A DNA stretch of 19,053 bases from Thermoleophilia bacterium (GCA_013362295.1 JABFWJ010000279.1:1-19053), one strand, 5' to 3'. Counted from the stretch's first letter, positions 1 through 8,061 are shown. The notes: a model not told the origin generated them from the sequence alone. Numbers and translations: made by a program.

Positions 1-662
1 GGATGCAGCACCACGAGCGCGGCGAACCCGACGGCCAATGCCAGCCACGAGGCGTGGCTGCCGCTCAGCTCGAGTGCCAGAGCGAGCGGCGGCACGAGCG
101 CGGCAGCGGCCGCGCGACGTGGGCGGAATCCACCGGTTGCCGGTGCGAGCGAGAGCAGGATCCCGAGCGCGGAGAGGATCCCCACCGCGTTCGCGTAGCC
201 GAGCGGCTCAGAGATCAGATTGCCCTCGAACGGGACGAAGTGCCGCGCGCCGAACAGGTAGCGCGCGACGGCGTACAGGACGAGCAGGCAGACCCCGGCA
301 TACGCGCCCGCGACGACGGTCGATCCGCCGCCGCGGCGCGCGAGGACGACGAGCGCGAGCGCGACCGCGGCGTAGACGACCGTCCGCCGCGCCTCGAGCA
401 CGGATTGCGCCGGCTCCACGGACCAGAGCGCCGATGCGAGCGTCCAGAGCAGGACCGCACCGCCGCCGACGAGCCACGGCCAACTCACGCGCAGAGCGCC
501 GGGATGGTCGCTGACCGCGAGCGCCACCGCCGCACACCACGCCGCGAGCGCGCCCGCCCACACCCAGGTGTCCGGCCGGAACCCGCCTCCCGCCGCGCCG
601 AGGGTCGGGACGAGGGCGAGCGGCACCAGACCGACGGCGACTCTCGTAAGGTGACTCGACAC
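1..662 (-). CDS. O-antigen ligase-like polytopic membrane protein, 3' end beyond window
   Basis: Reading the minus strand from a GTG at 662 gives an open frame of about 220 codons that runs off the left edge without a stop. The product is strongly hydrophobic: a short basic start, then repeated Leu/Ala/Val stretches consistent with five or more membrane segments. The segment LASALWSVEPAQSVLEARRT followed by a hydrophobic helix, and later a PLGYANAVG motif, is the pattern I know from the N-terminal half of the O-antigen ligase/polymerase (Wzy_C, WaaL-like) superfamily, which acts on lipid-linked glycans at the outer face of the membrane. The catalytic periplasmic loop would lie outside the window, so the exact role is unknown. 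No strong Shine-Dalgarno precedes the GTG; a TAGGAT hexamer lies 11 nt upstream. The gene is transcribed away from the tRNA. It could also be an unrelated polytopic membrane protein. Confidence 0.6.
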   Translation of the reverse strand, partial: MSSHLTRVAVGLVPLALVPTLGAAGGGFRPDTWVWAGALAAWCAAVALAVSDHPGALRVSWPWLVGGGAVLLWTLASALWSVEPAQSVLEARRTVVYAAVALALVVLARRGGGSTVVAGAYAGVCLLVLYAVARYLFGARHFVPFEGNLISEPLGYANAVGILSALGILLSLAPATGGFRPRRAAAAALVPPLALALELSGSHASWLALAVGFAALVVLH

Positions 663-673
663 GGAGCCCGTCG

Positions 674-679
674 ATCCTA
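674..679 (-). promoter_or_regulatory. possible -10 box for the O-antigen ligase-like gene
   Basis: The minus strand reads TAGGAT, a TAnnnT match, ending 11 nt before the GTG at 662. A start site 6-7 nt downstream would leave a leader of only a few bases. No clear -35 was found. This is inference from position and motif only. Confidence 0.3.
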
Positions 680-708
680 GACCGCGTGCCGGAACGATCA
701 GGACGAGG

Positions 709-792
709 TGCCGAAGGTGGGAATCGAACCCACACTCCCCGAAGGGAACCGGATTTTGAGTCCGGCGCGTCTGCCAGTTCCGCCACTTCGGC
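709..792 (-). tRNA. tRNA-Leu (anticodon CAA)
   Basis: The minus strand folds as a class II tRNA. The acceptor arms are GCCGAAG (792-786) and CTTCGGC (716-710) with discriminator A at 709. The anticodon stem is CCGGA/TCCGG with loop CTCAAAA, giving anticodon CAA, which reads UUG. The long variable arm and the GGTTCGATTCC T-arm are both present, as expected for leucine. The next bases are CCT, so the CCA tail is not encoded and must be added after transcription. The overlapping open frame beginning MAELADAPDSKSG is the well-known false translation of tRNA-Leu genes. Confidence 0.96.
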
Positions 793-845
793 GCTCCGGG
801 GATCGTAGCCCGGGTCTCGACGTAGGAGTTTGGCCCCGAACGCAG

Positions 846-851
846 TAGAGT
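846..851 (+). promoter_or_regulatory. possible -10 box for livH
   Basis: TAGAGT (TAnnnT) ends 10 nt before the livH GTG at 862. No Shine-Dalgarno is obvious between them and no convincing -35 is seen. If used, the transcript would have a leader of only about 3-4 nt. Confidence 0.28.
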
Positions 852-861
852 CGCTGAACCT

Positions 862-1914
862 GTGGCCGCAGACGCTTCCGTCCCGACTCTCGCGAACCGG
901 CTCCAGCGACCGAGCGTCGTCGGCCTGCTCGGGGTCGTCGTCGTCGGCGGCGCCGCTGCGCTGCTGCTCAAGAATCTGACGGTCGCGCCGTCACGCTTCT
1001 TCGAGGTGACGCTGATCGGGCTCACGACCGGCTGCGTCTACGCGCTCGTCGCGCTCGGCTACACGCTCGTCTACGGGATCCTCGAGCTGATCAACTTCGC
1101 CCACGGCGACGTGTTCATGCTCGGCGGCATGTTCACGATCACGTACTCGACGCACTTCTTCGGCCTGCACCACGGCCAGGGGCCCGCGACGATCCTGATC
1201 GTGTTCGCGACGCTCGTGCTCGCAATGCTCTCGTGCGGGCTGATCAACGCCACGATCGAGTTCATCGCCTACCGACCGCTGCGCGGCGCGCCTCGACTTG
1301 CGCCGCTGATCACCGCGATCGGCGTCAGCTTCATCATCCAGGACATCGGCCTCGCGTGGAAAGGCCCGAACTACATCACCGCTCCCGACGTCTTCCCGCA
1401 CAGCAGGGTCTTCTCGTTCCACGGCGTCGACTACGGCTGGAACAAGCTGATCGTCGTCGTGATCACCATCCCGGTGCTGCTGGGGCTGCTCTGGCTCGTG
1501 CAGCAGACACGCCAGGGGAAGGCGATGCGCGCGACCGCGCAGGACAAGGATGCGGCCGCGATCATGGGCATCAACGTCAACCGCACGATCTCCTTCACGT
1601 TCCTGATCGCCGGCGCGCTCGCCGGCGCCGCGGGGCTCTGCTACTCGCTGTACGTGACGACGGTGCGGTTCGACCAGGGCTTCCAGCTCGGCCTGATCGC
1701 GTTCACGGCCGCGGTGCTCGGGGGGATCGGAAACCTTCCGGGCGCCGTGCTCGGCGCCGTGCTGATCGGCCTCATCCAGACCTGGAACGAGGGTCTTCCT
1801 TGGCACATGCCGGGCTCGGACTGGACGCAGTCGATCGTCTTCTCGATCCTCATCCTGATCCTCGTCTTCCGGCCGGAAGGCCTCCTCGGCGAACGGACGC
1901 CGGAGGGGGGATAG
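862..1914 (+). CDS. livH: branched-chain amino-acid ABC transporter permease LivH
   Basis: This 350-residue integral membrane protein is one of the two channel subunits of a LivHMGF importer, which moves Leu/Ile/Val (in some members urea, amides or other amino acids) into the cytoplasm. The sequence shows about eight hydrophobic segments, the LivH hallmark GYTLVYGILELINFAHGD near residues 66-83, the cytoplasmic ATPase-contact region around KAMRATAQDKDAAAIMGIN, and the C-terminal AVLGGIGNLPGAVLGA motif. About 40 residues precede the usual family start, including one extra hydrophobic stretch. The start is GTG; no better in-frame start was seen. It opens a four-gene operon and its TAG lies 4 nt before livM. 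Which solute is carried cannot be read from the permease. Confidence 0.93.
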   Translation: MAADASVPTLANRLQRPSVVGLLGVVVVGGAAALLLKNLTVAPSRFFEVTLIGLTTGCVYALVALGYTLVYGILELINFAHGDVFMLGGMFTITYSTHFFGLHHGQGPATILIVFATLVLAMLSCGLINATIEFIAYRPLRGAPRLAPLITAIGVSFIIQDIGLAWKGPNYITAPDVFPHSRVFSFHGVDYGWNKLIVVVITIPVLLGLLWLVQQTRQGKAMRATAQDKDAAAIMGINVNRTISFTFLIAGALAGAAGLCYSLYVTTVRFDQGFQLGLIAFTAAVLGGIGNLPGAVLGAVLIGLIQTWNEGLPWHMPGSDWTQSIVFSILILILVFRPEGLLGERTPEGG

Positions 1915-1918
1915 CCGC

Positions 1919-3445
1919 GTGCTGCTGACGCTCTGGAAGCAATTCGGCCTGCCGCGCTTCCGCGCGCTCCCGCAGCAAACTCGGTGGGGGATCGCGATCG
2001 CAGTCGAGCTCCTGGTCGCGCTCGTGCTCTTCTTCGTCGACCACTCACTCGGGTACGCGGTATTGACGGCGTCTGCGCTCTACTGGATTCATCGTCTGCC
2101 GCGACTTCCGTGGCGGCTCGTCGGCCAGCTCGTGATGGTCGCGATCTTCCTCGCCACTGGGGTCCCGTCGCTCGCCGTCGTGCTACTGATCGCGTTCGCA
2201 GTGTTCTGGGTACCGCAGCGGTATCGGACGTGGGTGCTGCCTGCCCTCGCGATCACGCTCGCCGTCCTCTATCCCTTCTACCAGCAGAAGATGTTCACGA
2301 TCCCGGTCTTCGGGGTGTGGCCGGACGTGGCGACCGGCGTCGTGATGCTCGTGTTCATCATGATGGCGGTCGGCCTGAACATCGTGGTCGGCTACGCCGG
2401 CCTCCTCGACCTCGGCTACGTGGCGTTCTACGCGATGGGCGCGTACACCGCGGCGTGGTTCGCGTCGCTGCAGTTCCCCAAGCACAACTGGCATTTCGGC
2501 GCGATCGGGATCACGCCTGATCTCCCGGGCATCCACATCACGATCTGGCTCCTGCTTCCGCTCGCGGGGGTGCTGACGGCGCTCGCCGGGATCATCATCG
2601 GGCTCCCAACGCTGCGCCTGCGAGGCGACTACCTCGCCATCGTCACGCTGGGCTTCGGCGAGATCCTCCCGCAGATCGCGCGCAACGGCAACGACCTCTT
2701 CGGCACCGGCTTCAACCTTACGAATGGTCCGAACGGGATCACTCCGCTCGACTCCCTCGGCTTCGGCAACGGCATCTCGAACGCCACGGGGGGCTTCCTG
2801 CCGTCGAACTACCTGCAGTGCTGCAACGCGCATCTCCTCGGCCATCAGGTCCAGTCGACTGACGTCTTCTTCTGGACCGCGATCGTGCTGCTCCTGTTCA
2901 CGGTGTTCTGCTCGCTGCGCCTGCAGTACTCGCGCCTCGGACGCGCGTGGATTGCGATCCGCGAGGACGAGACGGCGGCGGCCGCGATGGGGGTGCCGCT
3001 GATGCGCACGAAGACCTGGGCCTACGCGACCGGCGCGTTCTTCGGCGGGATCGCCGGCGCGTATTACGCGACCTTCAAGAGCGCGACGTTCCCCGGCGAC
3101 TTCTTCTTCAACATCTCCGTCTTCATCCTCTGCATGGTCATCCTCGGCGGGATGGGGAACATCTGGGGGGTGATCGTGGGCGCGGGCTTCCTCGCCTACC
3201 TCGACCGCGAAGGACTCGCGAACACGGGTGCCTGGGTCAACGCGAACGTGCACATCGGAAGCTGGCATCCCAACCTCGACGTCCCGCTCTACGCATCCGG
3301 GATCTACGGGCTGATCATCCTCGTCGTCATGCTCTTCCGGCCCGAGGGGCTGATCCCGTCGCGACGCGTGGCCGCGGAAATGCACGAGGGCGTGCACGAC
3401 GAGCCGCTCTACGACGTGCAGCACGCAGGCGCGGAGGCAACGTGA
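1919..3445 (+). CDS. livM: branched-chain amino-acid ABC transporter permease LivM, with N-terminal extension
   Basis: This 508-residue protein is the second channel subunit of the Liv importer. The family core begins near residue 136: VGLNIVVGYAGLLDLGYVAFYAMGAYTAAW, then RLRGDYLAIVTLGFGEI, the coupling-helix region SRLGRAWIAIREDETAAAAMG, and the closing GGMGNIWGVIVGAGF. The first approximately 135 residues add three or four hydrophobic segments, making it longer than typical LivM proteins; extended forms are known in the family. It starts with GTG at 1919, preceded by a strong GGAGGGGGG at 1902-1910 with an 8-nt spacer. Its TGA overlaps the livG GTG as GTGA, implying translational coupling. 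Confidence 0.93.
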   Translation: MLLTLWKQFGLPRFRALPQQTRWGIAIAVELLVALVLFFVDHSLGYAVLTASALYWIHRLPRLPWRLVGQLVMVAIFLATGVPSLAVVLLIAFAVFWVPQRYRTWVLPALAITLAVLYPFYQQKMFTIPVFGVWPDVATGVVMLVFIMMAVGLNIVVGYAGLLDLGYVAFYAMGAYTAAWFASLQFPKHNWHFGAIGITPDLPGIHITIWLLLPLAGVLTALAGIIIGLPTLRLRGDYLAIVTLGFGEILPQIARNGNDLFGTGFNLTNGPNGITPLDSLGFGNGISNATGGFLPSNYLQCCNAHLLGHQVQSTDVFFWTAIVLLLFTVFCSLRLQYSRLGRAWIAIREDETAAAAMGVPLMRTKTWAYATGAFFGGIAGAYYATFKSATFPGDFFFNISVFILCMVILGGMGNIWGVIVGAGFLAYLDREGLANTGAWVNANVHIGSWHPNLDVPLYASGIYGLIILVVMLFRPEGLIPSRRVAAEMHEGVHDEPLYDVQHAGAEAT

Positions 3446-4257
3446 GCACTCCGGCGACCGACGGCAACATCCTGGTCGCGCAGGGCGTGCGCAAGGAGTT
3501 CGGCGGGCTCGTTGCGGTCAACGACGTCGACTTCACCGTCCCGCGCGGGAAGGTCGTCTCGCTGATCGGCCCGAACGGCGCGGGCAAGACGACCTTCTTC
3601 AACATGCTCACCGGCGTCTACAAGCCGACGTCTGGCAGGGTGACGCTGCTGGGCGAAGACGTCACGGGAAAGCCGCCGCACGCGATCACCGCGCGCGGGA
3701 TCGGGCGGACGTTCCAGAACATCCGCCTCTTCCAGAACATGACGGCGCTCGAGAACGTGCTCGTCGGCATGCACGCGCGGCTCAAGTCGAACCTCTTCAA
3801 CTCGATCATCAGAACGCCCGGCGTCCAGCGCGAGGAGCGCGCGGCGCGCGAGCGCGCGCTCGAGCTGCTCGAGTACACAGGCCTACGCCGCCAATGGCAG
3901 ACGACAGCGAAGAATCTCCCGTACGGCGACCAGCGGCGGCTGGAGGTCGCACGGGCGCTCGCGACGGAGCCCACCTTGCTCCTCCTCGACGAGCCGACCG
4001 CCGGCATGAACCCGCAGGAGTCCGCGGAGTTCACGAGCTTCGTCGGCCACGTGCGCGACGAGCGCGGGTTGACCGTCCTGATGATCGAGCACGACATGCG
4101 CGTCGTGATGGGCGTCTCGGACCGCGTCTCGGTGCTCGACTACGGCGAGAAGATCGCCGAGGGCACGCCGAAAGAGGTGCAGCAGCACGAGCGCGTCATC
4201 GAGGCCTACCTCGGGAAGGCGGCCGTCGAAGATATGAAACGGCAGGGGCTGGCGTGA
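3442..4257 (+). CDS. livG: branched-chain amino-acid ABC transporter ATP-binding protein LivG
   Basis: This 271-residue cytoplasmic ATPase is one half of the motor for the LivHM channel. Walker A GPNGAGKTT is at residues 43-51, the Q-loop lies in RTFQNIRLFQN, the LivG-type signature LPYGDQRRLEVARAL is near 159-173, Walker B LLLLDE is at 179-184, and the switch histidine is in LMIEHD. The signature YGDQRR instead of LSGGQ is normal for LivG. A longer open frame extends upstream to 2947, but it lies inside livM in another frame; the GTG at 3442, overlapping the livM stop as GTGA with GGAGG at 3433-3437, is clearly the start. It overlaps livF in the same way at the 3' end. Confidence 0.95.
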   Translation: MSTPATDGNILVAQGVRKEFGGLVAVNDVDFTVPRGKVVSLIGPNGAGKTTFFNMLTGVYKPTSGRVTLLGEDVTGKPPHAITARGIGRTFQNIRLFQNMTALENVLVGMHARLKSNLFNSIIRTPGVQREERAARERALELLEYTGLRRQWQTTAKNLPYGDQRRLEVARALATEPTLLLLDEPTAGMNPQESAEFTSFVGHVRDERGLTVLMIEHDMRVVMGVSDRVSVLDYGEKIAEGTPKEVQQHERVIEAYLGKAAVEDMKRQGLA

Positions 4258-4994
4258 GCTCGAGCTCGAACGGCAACGGAACGCCGATCCTCGAGCTCTC
4301 GGACGTCCACACGTACTACGGCTCGATCCACGCGCTGAAGGGCATCTCGATCGAGGTGCACGACGGCGAGATCGTGACCCTGCTCGGCGCGAACGGCGCC
4401 GGGAAGTCGACGACGCTGCGCTCCATCAACGGGCTCAACCGTCCGCGGCAGGGGAAGATCAGCTTCCAGGGGCGTGACATCACGACCGTTGCGGCGCACG
4501 AGATCGTCAAGCGCGGGATCGCGCAGTCGCCCGAGGGCCGCCGACTCTTCCCGCGCATGTCGGTGATCGAGAACCTCGAGATGGGTGCGTTCCAGCGGAG
4601 CGATCGCTCGGAGATCCGCGGCGACATGGACCGCGTGTTCGAGCTCTTCCCGCGCTTGCACGAGCGTCGCAACCAGAAGGCGGGGACGATGTCGGGCGGC
4701 GAGCAGCAGATGTGCGCGATCGGCCGGGCGCTGATGGCGCGACCGAAGCTGCTGCTGCTCGACGAGCCGTCGCTCGGGCTGGCGCCGATCTTCGTCGAGC
4801 GGATCTTCGACATCATCAAGCAGATCAACGACCAGGGGACGTCGATTCTGCTCGTGGAGCAGAACGCGCTGATGGCGCTCGACGCAGCCGACCGCGGCTA
4901 CGTCCTCGAGACCGGTCGCATCGTCCTGGCCGACAAGGCTGCAGCGCTGAAGACGAACGAGCAGGTCCGCAAGACCTACCTCGGCGAGACGTAA
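4254..4994 (+). CDS. livF: branched-chain amino-acid ABC transporter ATP-binding protein LivF
   Basis: This 246-residue protein is the second ATPase of the Liv importer, pairing with LivG. It shows Walker A GANGAGKST (45-53), Q-loop AQSPEGRRLFPRMSV, signature MSGGEQQM (146-153), Walker B LLLLDE (166-171) followed by the LivF-typical PSLGLAP, and H-loop-region LLVEQNA, where LivF members carry Gln instead of His. The start is GTG at 4254 overlapping the livG TGA; the longer frame reaching 3894 is an in-gene shadow. It is the last gene of the operon. No periplasmic-binding-protein gene follows, so LivK must be elsewhere. It ends 15 nt from the convergent LarA-like gene, with no obvious terminator hairpin between them. 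Confidence 0.95.
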   Translation: MSSSSNGNGTPILELSDVHTYYGSIHALKGISIEVHDGEIVTLLGANGAGKSTTLRSINGLNRPRQGKISFQGRDITTVAAHEIVKRGIAQSPEGRRLFPRMSVIENLEMGAFQRSDRSEIRGDMDRVFELFPRLHERRNQKAGTMSGGEQQMCAIGRALMARPKLLLLDEPSLGLAPIFVERIFDIIKQINDQGTSILLVEQNALMALDAADRGYVLETGRIVLADKAAALKTNEQVRKTYLGET

Positions 4995-5009
4995 CCGCGC
5001 AAGAGCTAC

Positions 5010-6500
5010 TCAGCGCGACGGCGCGACAAGTGGGAAGTACGGAGGCGCCAGCAGGTAGCCGATCCGCCGGGCGCCGCGTCCCCGCGCCATCTCGAGCGCC
5101 GCCCCGAGCCCGTGCACGGGGACGTAGCCGAGTTGGCGCGCCGACTGCGCGTCGCGGCAGCCCGCGATCAGCACGGCGCCGAGACGGTGCGCGGTCGCGT
5201 CGCAGGCGCTCCACTCGAGGAAGGGCTGCAGCGGATGGCACGCGCGGCCCGCGCGATACTCTGCGATCGCGTTCGTGTCGGCAACCGCGGCTTGCTCCGC
5301 CCGGCGCATCGCGTCGATGTCGCCCGCCGTGCGTGCCTCGTAGAAGAGCGCGCGGTAGGGCAGCTGCGTCGGGCGTGCGAACCGGCGGGCGAAGGGGTGG
5401 ACGAGGATGGCGGTCCCGCCGTTCGCGAGCGGTGGTGCGTTGCGCCAGAGACGGAGGGCGAGCCCGAGGCCGAGGTACGCGACGTTCACGGGGTTCGGCC
5501 GCTCGCGTGGGAGGGACGGTGTCGTCGGCGGGATCCCGATCACGACCGCGTCGAGCTGCTCCTCGAGCTCGACGCCCTTGAAGACCGTTCCGCGCAGCAG
5601 CGCCTCGGTGTGCGCGACCGAGGGCGTCCCCACGTAGACCGCGGCGGCCGTCTGCTCGCGCGGCACACGTTCGAGCACGCGCTGCCGTACGCGCGCGGGT
5701 GCCCACTGGAACACGCGCCGCAACGACGAGCGCAGCAGCTTCTCGATCGACTCCTGGTCGTACGGATATCCCGCCAGGGGCCCGGCGACGCGCGGCGCGT
5801 TGAGCACGAGGGAGACGCCGATCACCGGGACGCGCGCGCCGAGGATGCGTTCGATTCCGACGGCGAGGCGCCACCCCTGCGACGCGCTCGTCTCGAGGAG
5901 CGACAGCGCCCCGGCGGCTCGGAGCTGCTCGCGGCCGCTCGCCGCGAGGAGCGCCGCCGGCCCGCCGTGGAGCACCGTCTCCGCGGCCGTGACGGTGACC
6001 ACGAGGTCGGTCTCGATCAACGCGGGGTTGACACGCAGATGGACGTTCCCCTCCGAGCCCAGCTCGATCAGGTCGTCGGCCTCGGAATCGTGGACGATCA
6101 CGCGACCCTTGAAGCGGCGGCGGAACTCCGGCGGGACGAGCGTCCCGATTTCGCGAGGCGTCGTCCGCCGCATCAGCCCGCCCGCGACGAGAATCGTCGT
6201 CTGCCGGACCCCCAGCCGCTCGAGCTCGTCGGCGACCGCCGCGATTGCCAGGTGGCGAGGGCCCACCTGCACCGTGGGAATCGGGAGCGACGGCTGCTCG
6301 ATCACGATCGTCGCCGTGCCGCCGCGCGTCACGAGCGTCTCGAGCGACTCCCCTGCGAGCGGGAACTGGAGTGCGTCGCGCACGGCCTGCGGGACGTCGT
6401 CCAGAGACTCGCGCGGCAACGGCGGCCGGAGCACGAGATCGTTTTCTCCGGGCTCCGCGACGACGATCCGCGCGTCGTAGAGCAGCGGGATCCGCGTCAC
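5010..6500 (-). CDS. LarA-like (lactate racemase / DUF2088 fold) protein, divergent
   Basis: The 496-residue product resembles the nickel-pincer lactate racemase LarA family along its N-terminal half: VADELERLGVRQTTILVAGGLMRRTTPREI (about 90-118) aligns with the family's eL..lGi..i.i..a.GtHr.tt.eE block. VIVHDSEADDLIELG (134-148), VNPALIETDLVVTV (157-170) and VLHGGPAALLA (176-186) follow in the family order. The usual D-x-T-R-P motif reads EQPSLPIP, the GTH of the second motif reads GGLM, and the GfsGGaK lysine region is Ala-rich, so racemase chemistry is doubtful. Of the family histidines I see only the one in LHGG and the HD pair. The start is GTG at 6500, overlapping the TGA of the LysE gene (GTGA); the longer frame to 6695 is a shadow. 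It is the last gene of a minus-strand trio. The substrate is unknown. Confidence 0.68.
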   Translation of the reverse strand: MTRIPLLYDARIVVAEPGENDLVLRPPLPRESLDDVPQAVRDALQFPLAGESLETLVTRGGTATIVIEQPSLPIPTVQVGPRHLAIAAVADELERLGVRQTTILVAGGLMRRTTPREIGTLVPPEFRRRFKGRVIVHDSEADDLIELGSEGNVHLRVNPALIETDLVVTVTAAETVLHGGPAALLAASGREQLRAAGALSLLETSASQGWRLAVGIERILGARVPVIGVSLVLNAPRVAGPLAGYPYDQESIEKLLRSSLRRVFQWAPARVRQRVLERVPREQTAAAVYVGTPSVAHTEALLRGTVFKGVELEEQLDAVVIGIPPTTPSLPRERPNPVNVAYLGLGLALRLWRNAPPLANGGTAILVHPFARRFARPTQLPYRALFYEARTAGDIDAMRRAEQAAVADTNAIAEYRAGRACHPLQPFLEWSACDATAHRLGAVLIAGCRDAQSARQLGYVPVHGLGAALEMARGRGARRIGYLLAPPYFPLVAPSR

Positions 6501-7129
6501 GTTCCGCGCCGGGCTGCGGCGGCCGTGACACCGAGCGCCACGAAGATGCCGCCCGTCACGTAGCGCCGTAGCCTGGCCGCCCTGCCGGTGCGGCGGATCT
6601 TCCCCGCGACCGCGTCGGAGACGAGCGCGTAGGTCATGTCCGACAGGACCGCGACGAGCACGAAGAGCGTGCCGAGGGTAGCGACCTGTATCCACACCGC
6701 GCCCCGGTCCGCGTCGACGAACTGCGGCAGGAAGGCCAGGAAGAACAGCGCGGTCTTCGGATTCAGCACGTTCACGACCACGCCTTGGCGGTACATCCGC
6801 CGCAGCGGGGCCCGCAGCGAGCGCGGGCGCGCCTCGTCCTCCTTCCGGGCGAGGATGCGGCGGATCCCGACCGCGATCAGGTACGCCGCACCGACAAGCT
6901 TCACCGCGGTGAAGAGCTGCGCAGACGACGCGATCAGCGCCGAGAGCCCGACGGTGGCCGCGGCGACATGCACGAGACCTCCGGTCGCGACGCCGAGCGC
7001 CGAAACGAGCCCGGCGCTGCGTCCCTGGTCGATGCTCTGCGTGACGATGTAGGCAACGGCCGGCCCCGGCACGACCGCAAGCGCCGCGGCCGCGGCCAGG
7101 AAGAGCGCGATCGTGGAGGCGGTCGGCAT
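6497..7129 (-). CDS. LysE/RhtB-family amino-acid exporter
   Basis: The 210-residue membrane protein has the length and layout of LysE-family exporters, which use the proton gradient to expel amino acids or related small metabolites. The N-terminal helix ends in the family pattern VVPGPAVAYIVTQSIDQGRSAGLVSALGVATGGLVHV, helix 3 has VKLVGAAYLIAVGIRRI, and a KTALFFLAFLPQFVD motif follows the cytoplasmic loop, preceded by GVVVNVLNP. About six hydrophobic segments are visible. The start is ATG at 7129, where its A is also the last base of the upstream GNAT stop (TGATG), a typical re-initiation junction. The longer frame to 7258 lies in the GNAT gene. The exported substrate is unknown; the neighbouring acetyltransferase and LarA-like genes suggest a small acid or amine. 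Confidence 0.88.
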   Translation of the reverse strand: MPTASTIALFLAAAAALAVVPGPAVAYIVTQSIDQGRSAGLVSALGVATGGLVHVAAATVGLSALIASSAQLFTAVKLVGAAYLIAVGIRRILARKEDEARPRSLRAPLRRMYRQGVVVNVLNPKTALFFLAFLPQFVDADRGAVWIQVATLGTLFVLVAVLSDMTYALVSDAVAGKIRRTGRAARLRRYVTGGIFVALGVTAAAARRGT

Positions 7130-8052
7130 CAGGGCACGGCCCGGTAGAGACGCAGGTACTGCGGCCGGAACCCCCGCCGGGGCCAGAAGCGGGACGAGAG
7201 GAGGTTGACCGACCGCCAGTCGGCGGTCATCGAGCGGAAGCCCTCGTCGTGCGCCCACCTCAGGGCGTAGTGCGTGAGCGCCACTCCGACGCCCGACCCT
7301 CGCACGTCATCCAGGGTCGCGGCCTGCGCGAGGTCGATGTTGTTCTCGGGCACGCGCAGGTCGCCCTCCGGGCGCCGGTAGAGGAGGACGTGTCCAACGA
7401 CGCGGTCGTCCTGCTCCGCGACGTAGAGGGTGTACGTCTCCGGCTCGTCCCAGAGATCCGTCCACTCCCCACGGAAGCCGTCCCGCGTCGGCACGACCAT
7501 TCCGGAGTAGCTCGGCGACCGCACCTGCAGCATCGAGAGGATCTCGTCGAACTCGGCCACGGCCTCGAGGTCGTCCGGCGTGCTGGGCCTGATGCGACGC
7601 AGGTGTACACCTGCGTCGGTGCGCAGGTGTACACCTGCGTCGGTTTCGCGCGCTGTCTCGCGCACCGCCCACATGAACTGGCACCCGAAGGCCATGCGGA
7701 ACCACGGGTCGATCAGGGCCTCGTCGGAGGCGGGCACGGCGACGCTGAAGCGCGACGCGTCCCACTGCTCCGCCAGCACCGCGTAGAGGTCGCGCAGCGC
7801 CTCCGGCTCCGAGGCGGCGCAGCCGGCGAATCCGACCGTCGCGATGTCTCCTCGCATCGTGCCCGCGAGATACGCCACGGCCGCGCCGCCGCGGGTCGCC
7901 ACGACACCCTCCTCGTCGGGAAGGTACGGCGCGAACTCGTCGATATCGGGCAGGAGCGGCTCGGTTGCGCGCTGCCGGGCGAAGCGCTCGCCGAGCAGCC
8001 GCGCGGCCTCGTCGCGAAGGTCGGAAAGTGGGTGAATCTCGAGGCTCGGCAC
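7129..8052 (-). CDS. tandem GNAT-type acetyltransferase carrying an internal palindromic repeat
   Basis: The 307-residue product has a C-terminal GNAT domain from about residue 155. It includes TLYVAEQDDRVVGHVLLYR (beta-4 region) and the acetyl-CoA loop ATLDDVRGSGVGVALTHYALRWA (motif A, R-G-S-G-V-G), then the closing SVNLLSSRFWPRRGFRP. Residues 1-140 look like a degenerate second GNAT copy (VVATRGGAAVAYLAG, SEPEALRDLYAVLAEQW, DPWFRMAFG). The linker at about 145-161 contains TDAGVHLR twice, encoded by the tandem palindrome at 7595-7644. The start is taken as GTG at 8052, just before LEIHPL; the longer frame to 8262 would run into polA. Only 25 bp separate this start from the divergent polA start. 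It leads an overlapping operon with the LysE and LarA-like genes. The acetyl acceptor is unknown. Confidence 0.82.
   Translation of the reverse strand: MPSLEIHPLSDLRDEAARLLGERFARQRATEPLLPDIDEFAPYLPDEEGVVATRGGAAVAYLAGTMRGDIATVGFAGCAASEPEALRDLYAVLAEQWDASRFSVAVPASDEALIDPWFRMAFGCQFMWAVRETARETDAGVHLRTDAGVHLRRIRPSTPDDLEAVAEFDEILSMLQVRSPSYSGMVVPTRDGFRGEWTDLWDEPETYTLYVAEQDDRVVGHVLLYRRPEGDLRVPENNIDLAQAATLDDVRGSGVGVALTHYALRWAHDEGFRSMTADWRSVNLLSSRFWPRRGFRPQYLRLYRAVP
7595..7644. repeat. 24-bp tandem repeat of a perfect palindrome inside the GNAT gene
   Basis: Two copies of a 24-bp unit lie end to end (offset 7599 to 7623), each centred on the palindrome CGCAGGTGTACACCTGCG (7598-7615 and 7622-7639). In the first copy perfect palindromy extends to 24 bp, 7595-7618. 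Read on the minus strand they encode TDAGVHLR twice, in frame, in the linker between the two acetyltransferase halves. The period is a multiple of three, so the reading frame is kept. It could be a slippage duplication or insertion of a small palindromic element. Confidence 0.85.
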
Positions 8053-8061
8053 CGGGCTCGG

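Noticed and set aside
208..786. Minus-strand open frame beginning MAELADAPDSKSG
   Set aside because: This is the translation of the tRNA-Leu gene running on into the wrong frame of the O-antigen-ligase-like gene; the hydrophobic frame starting at 662 is the credible one.
4995..5009. Rho-independent terminator between livF and the LarA-like gene
   Set aside because: Only 15 nt separate the stops, with no stable stem and no T-run.
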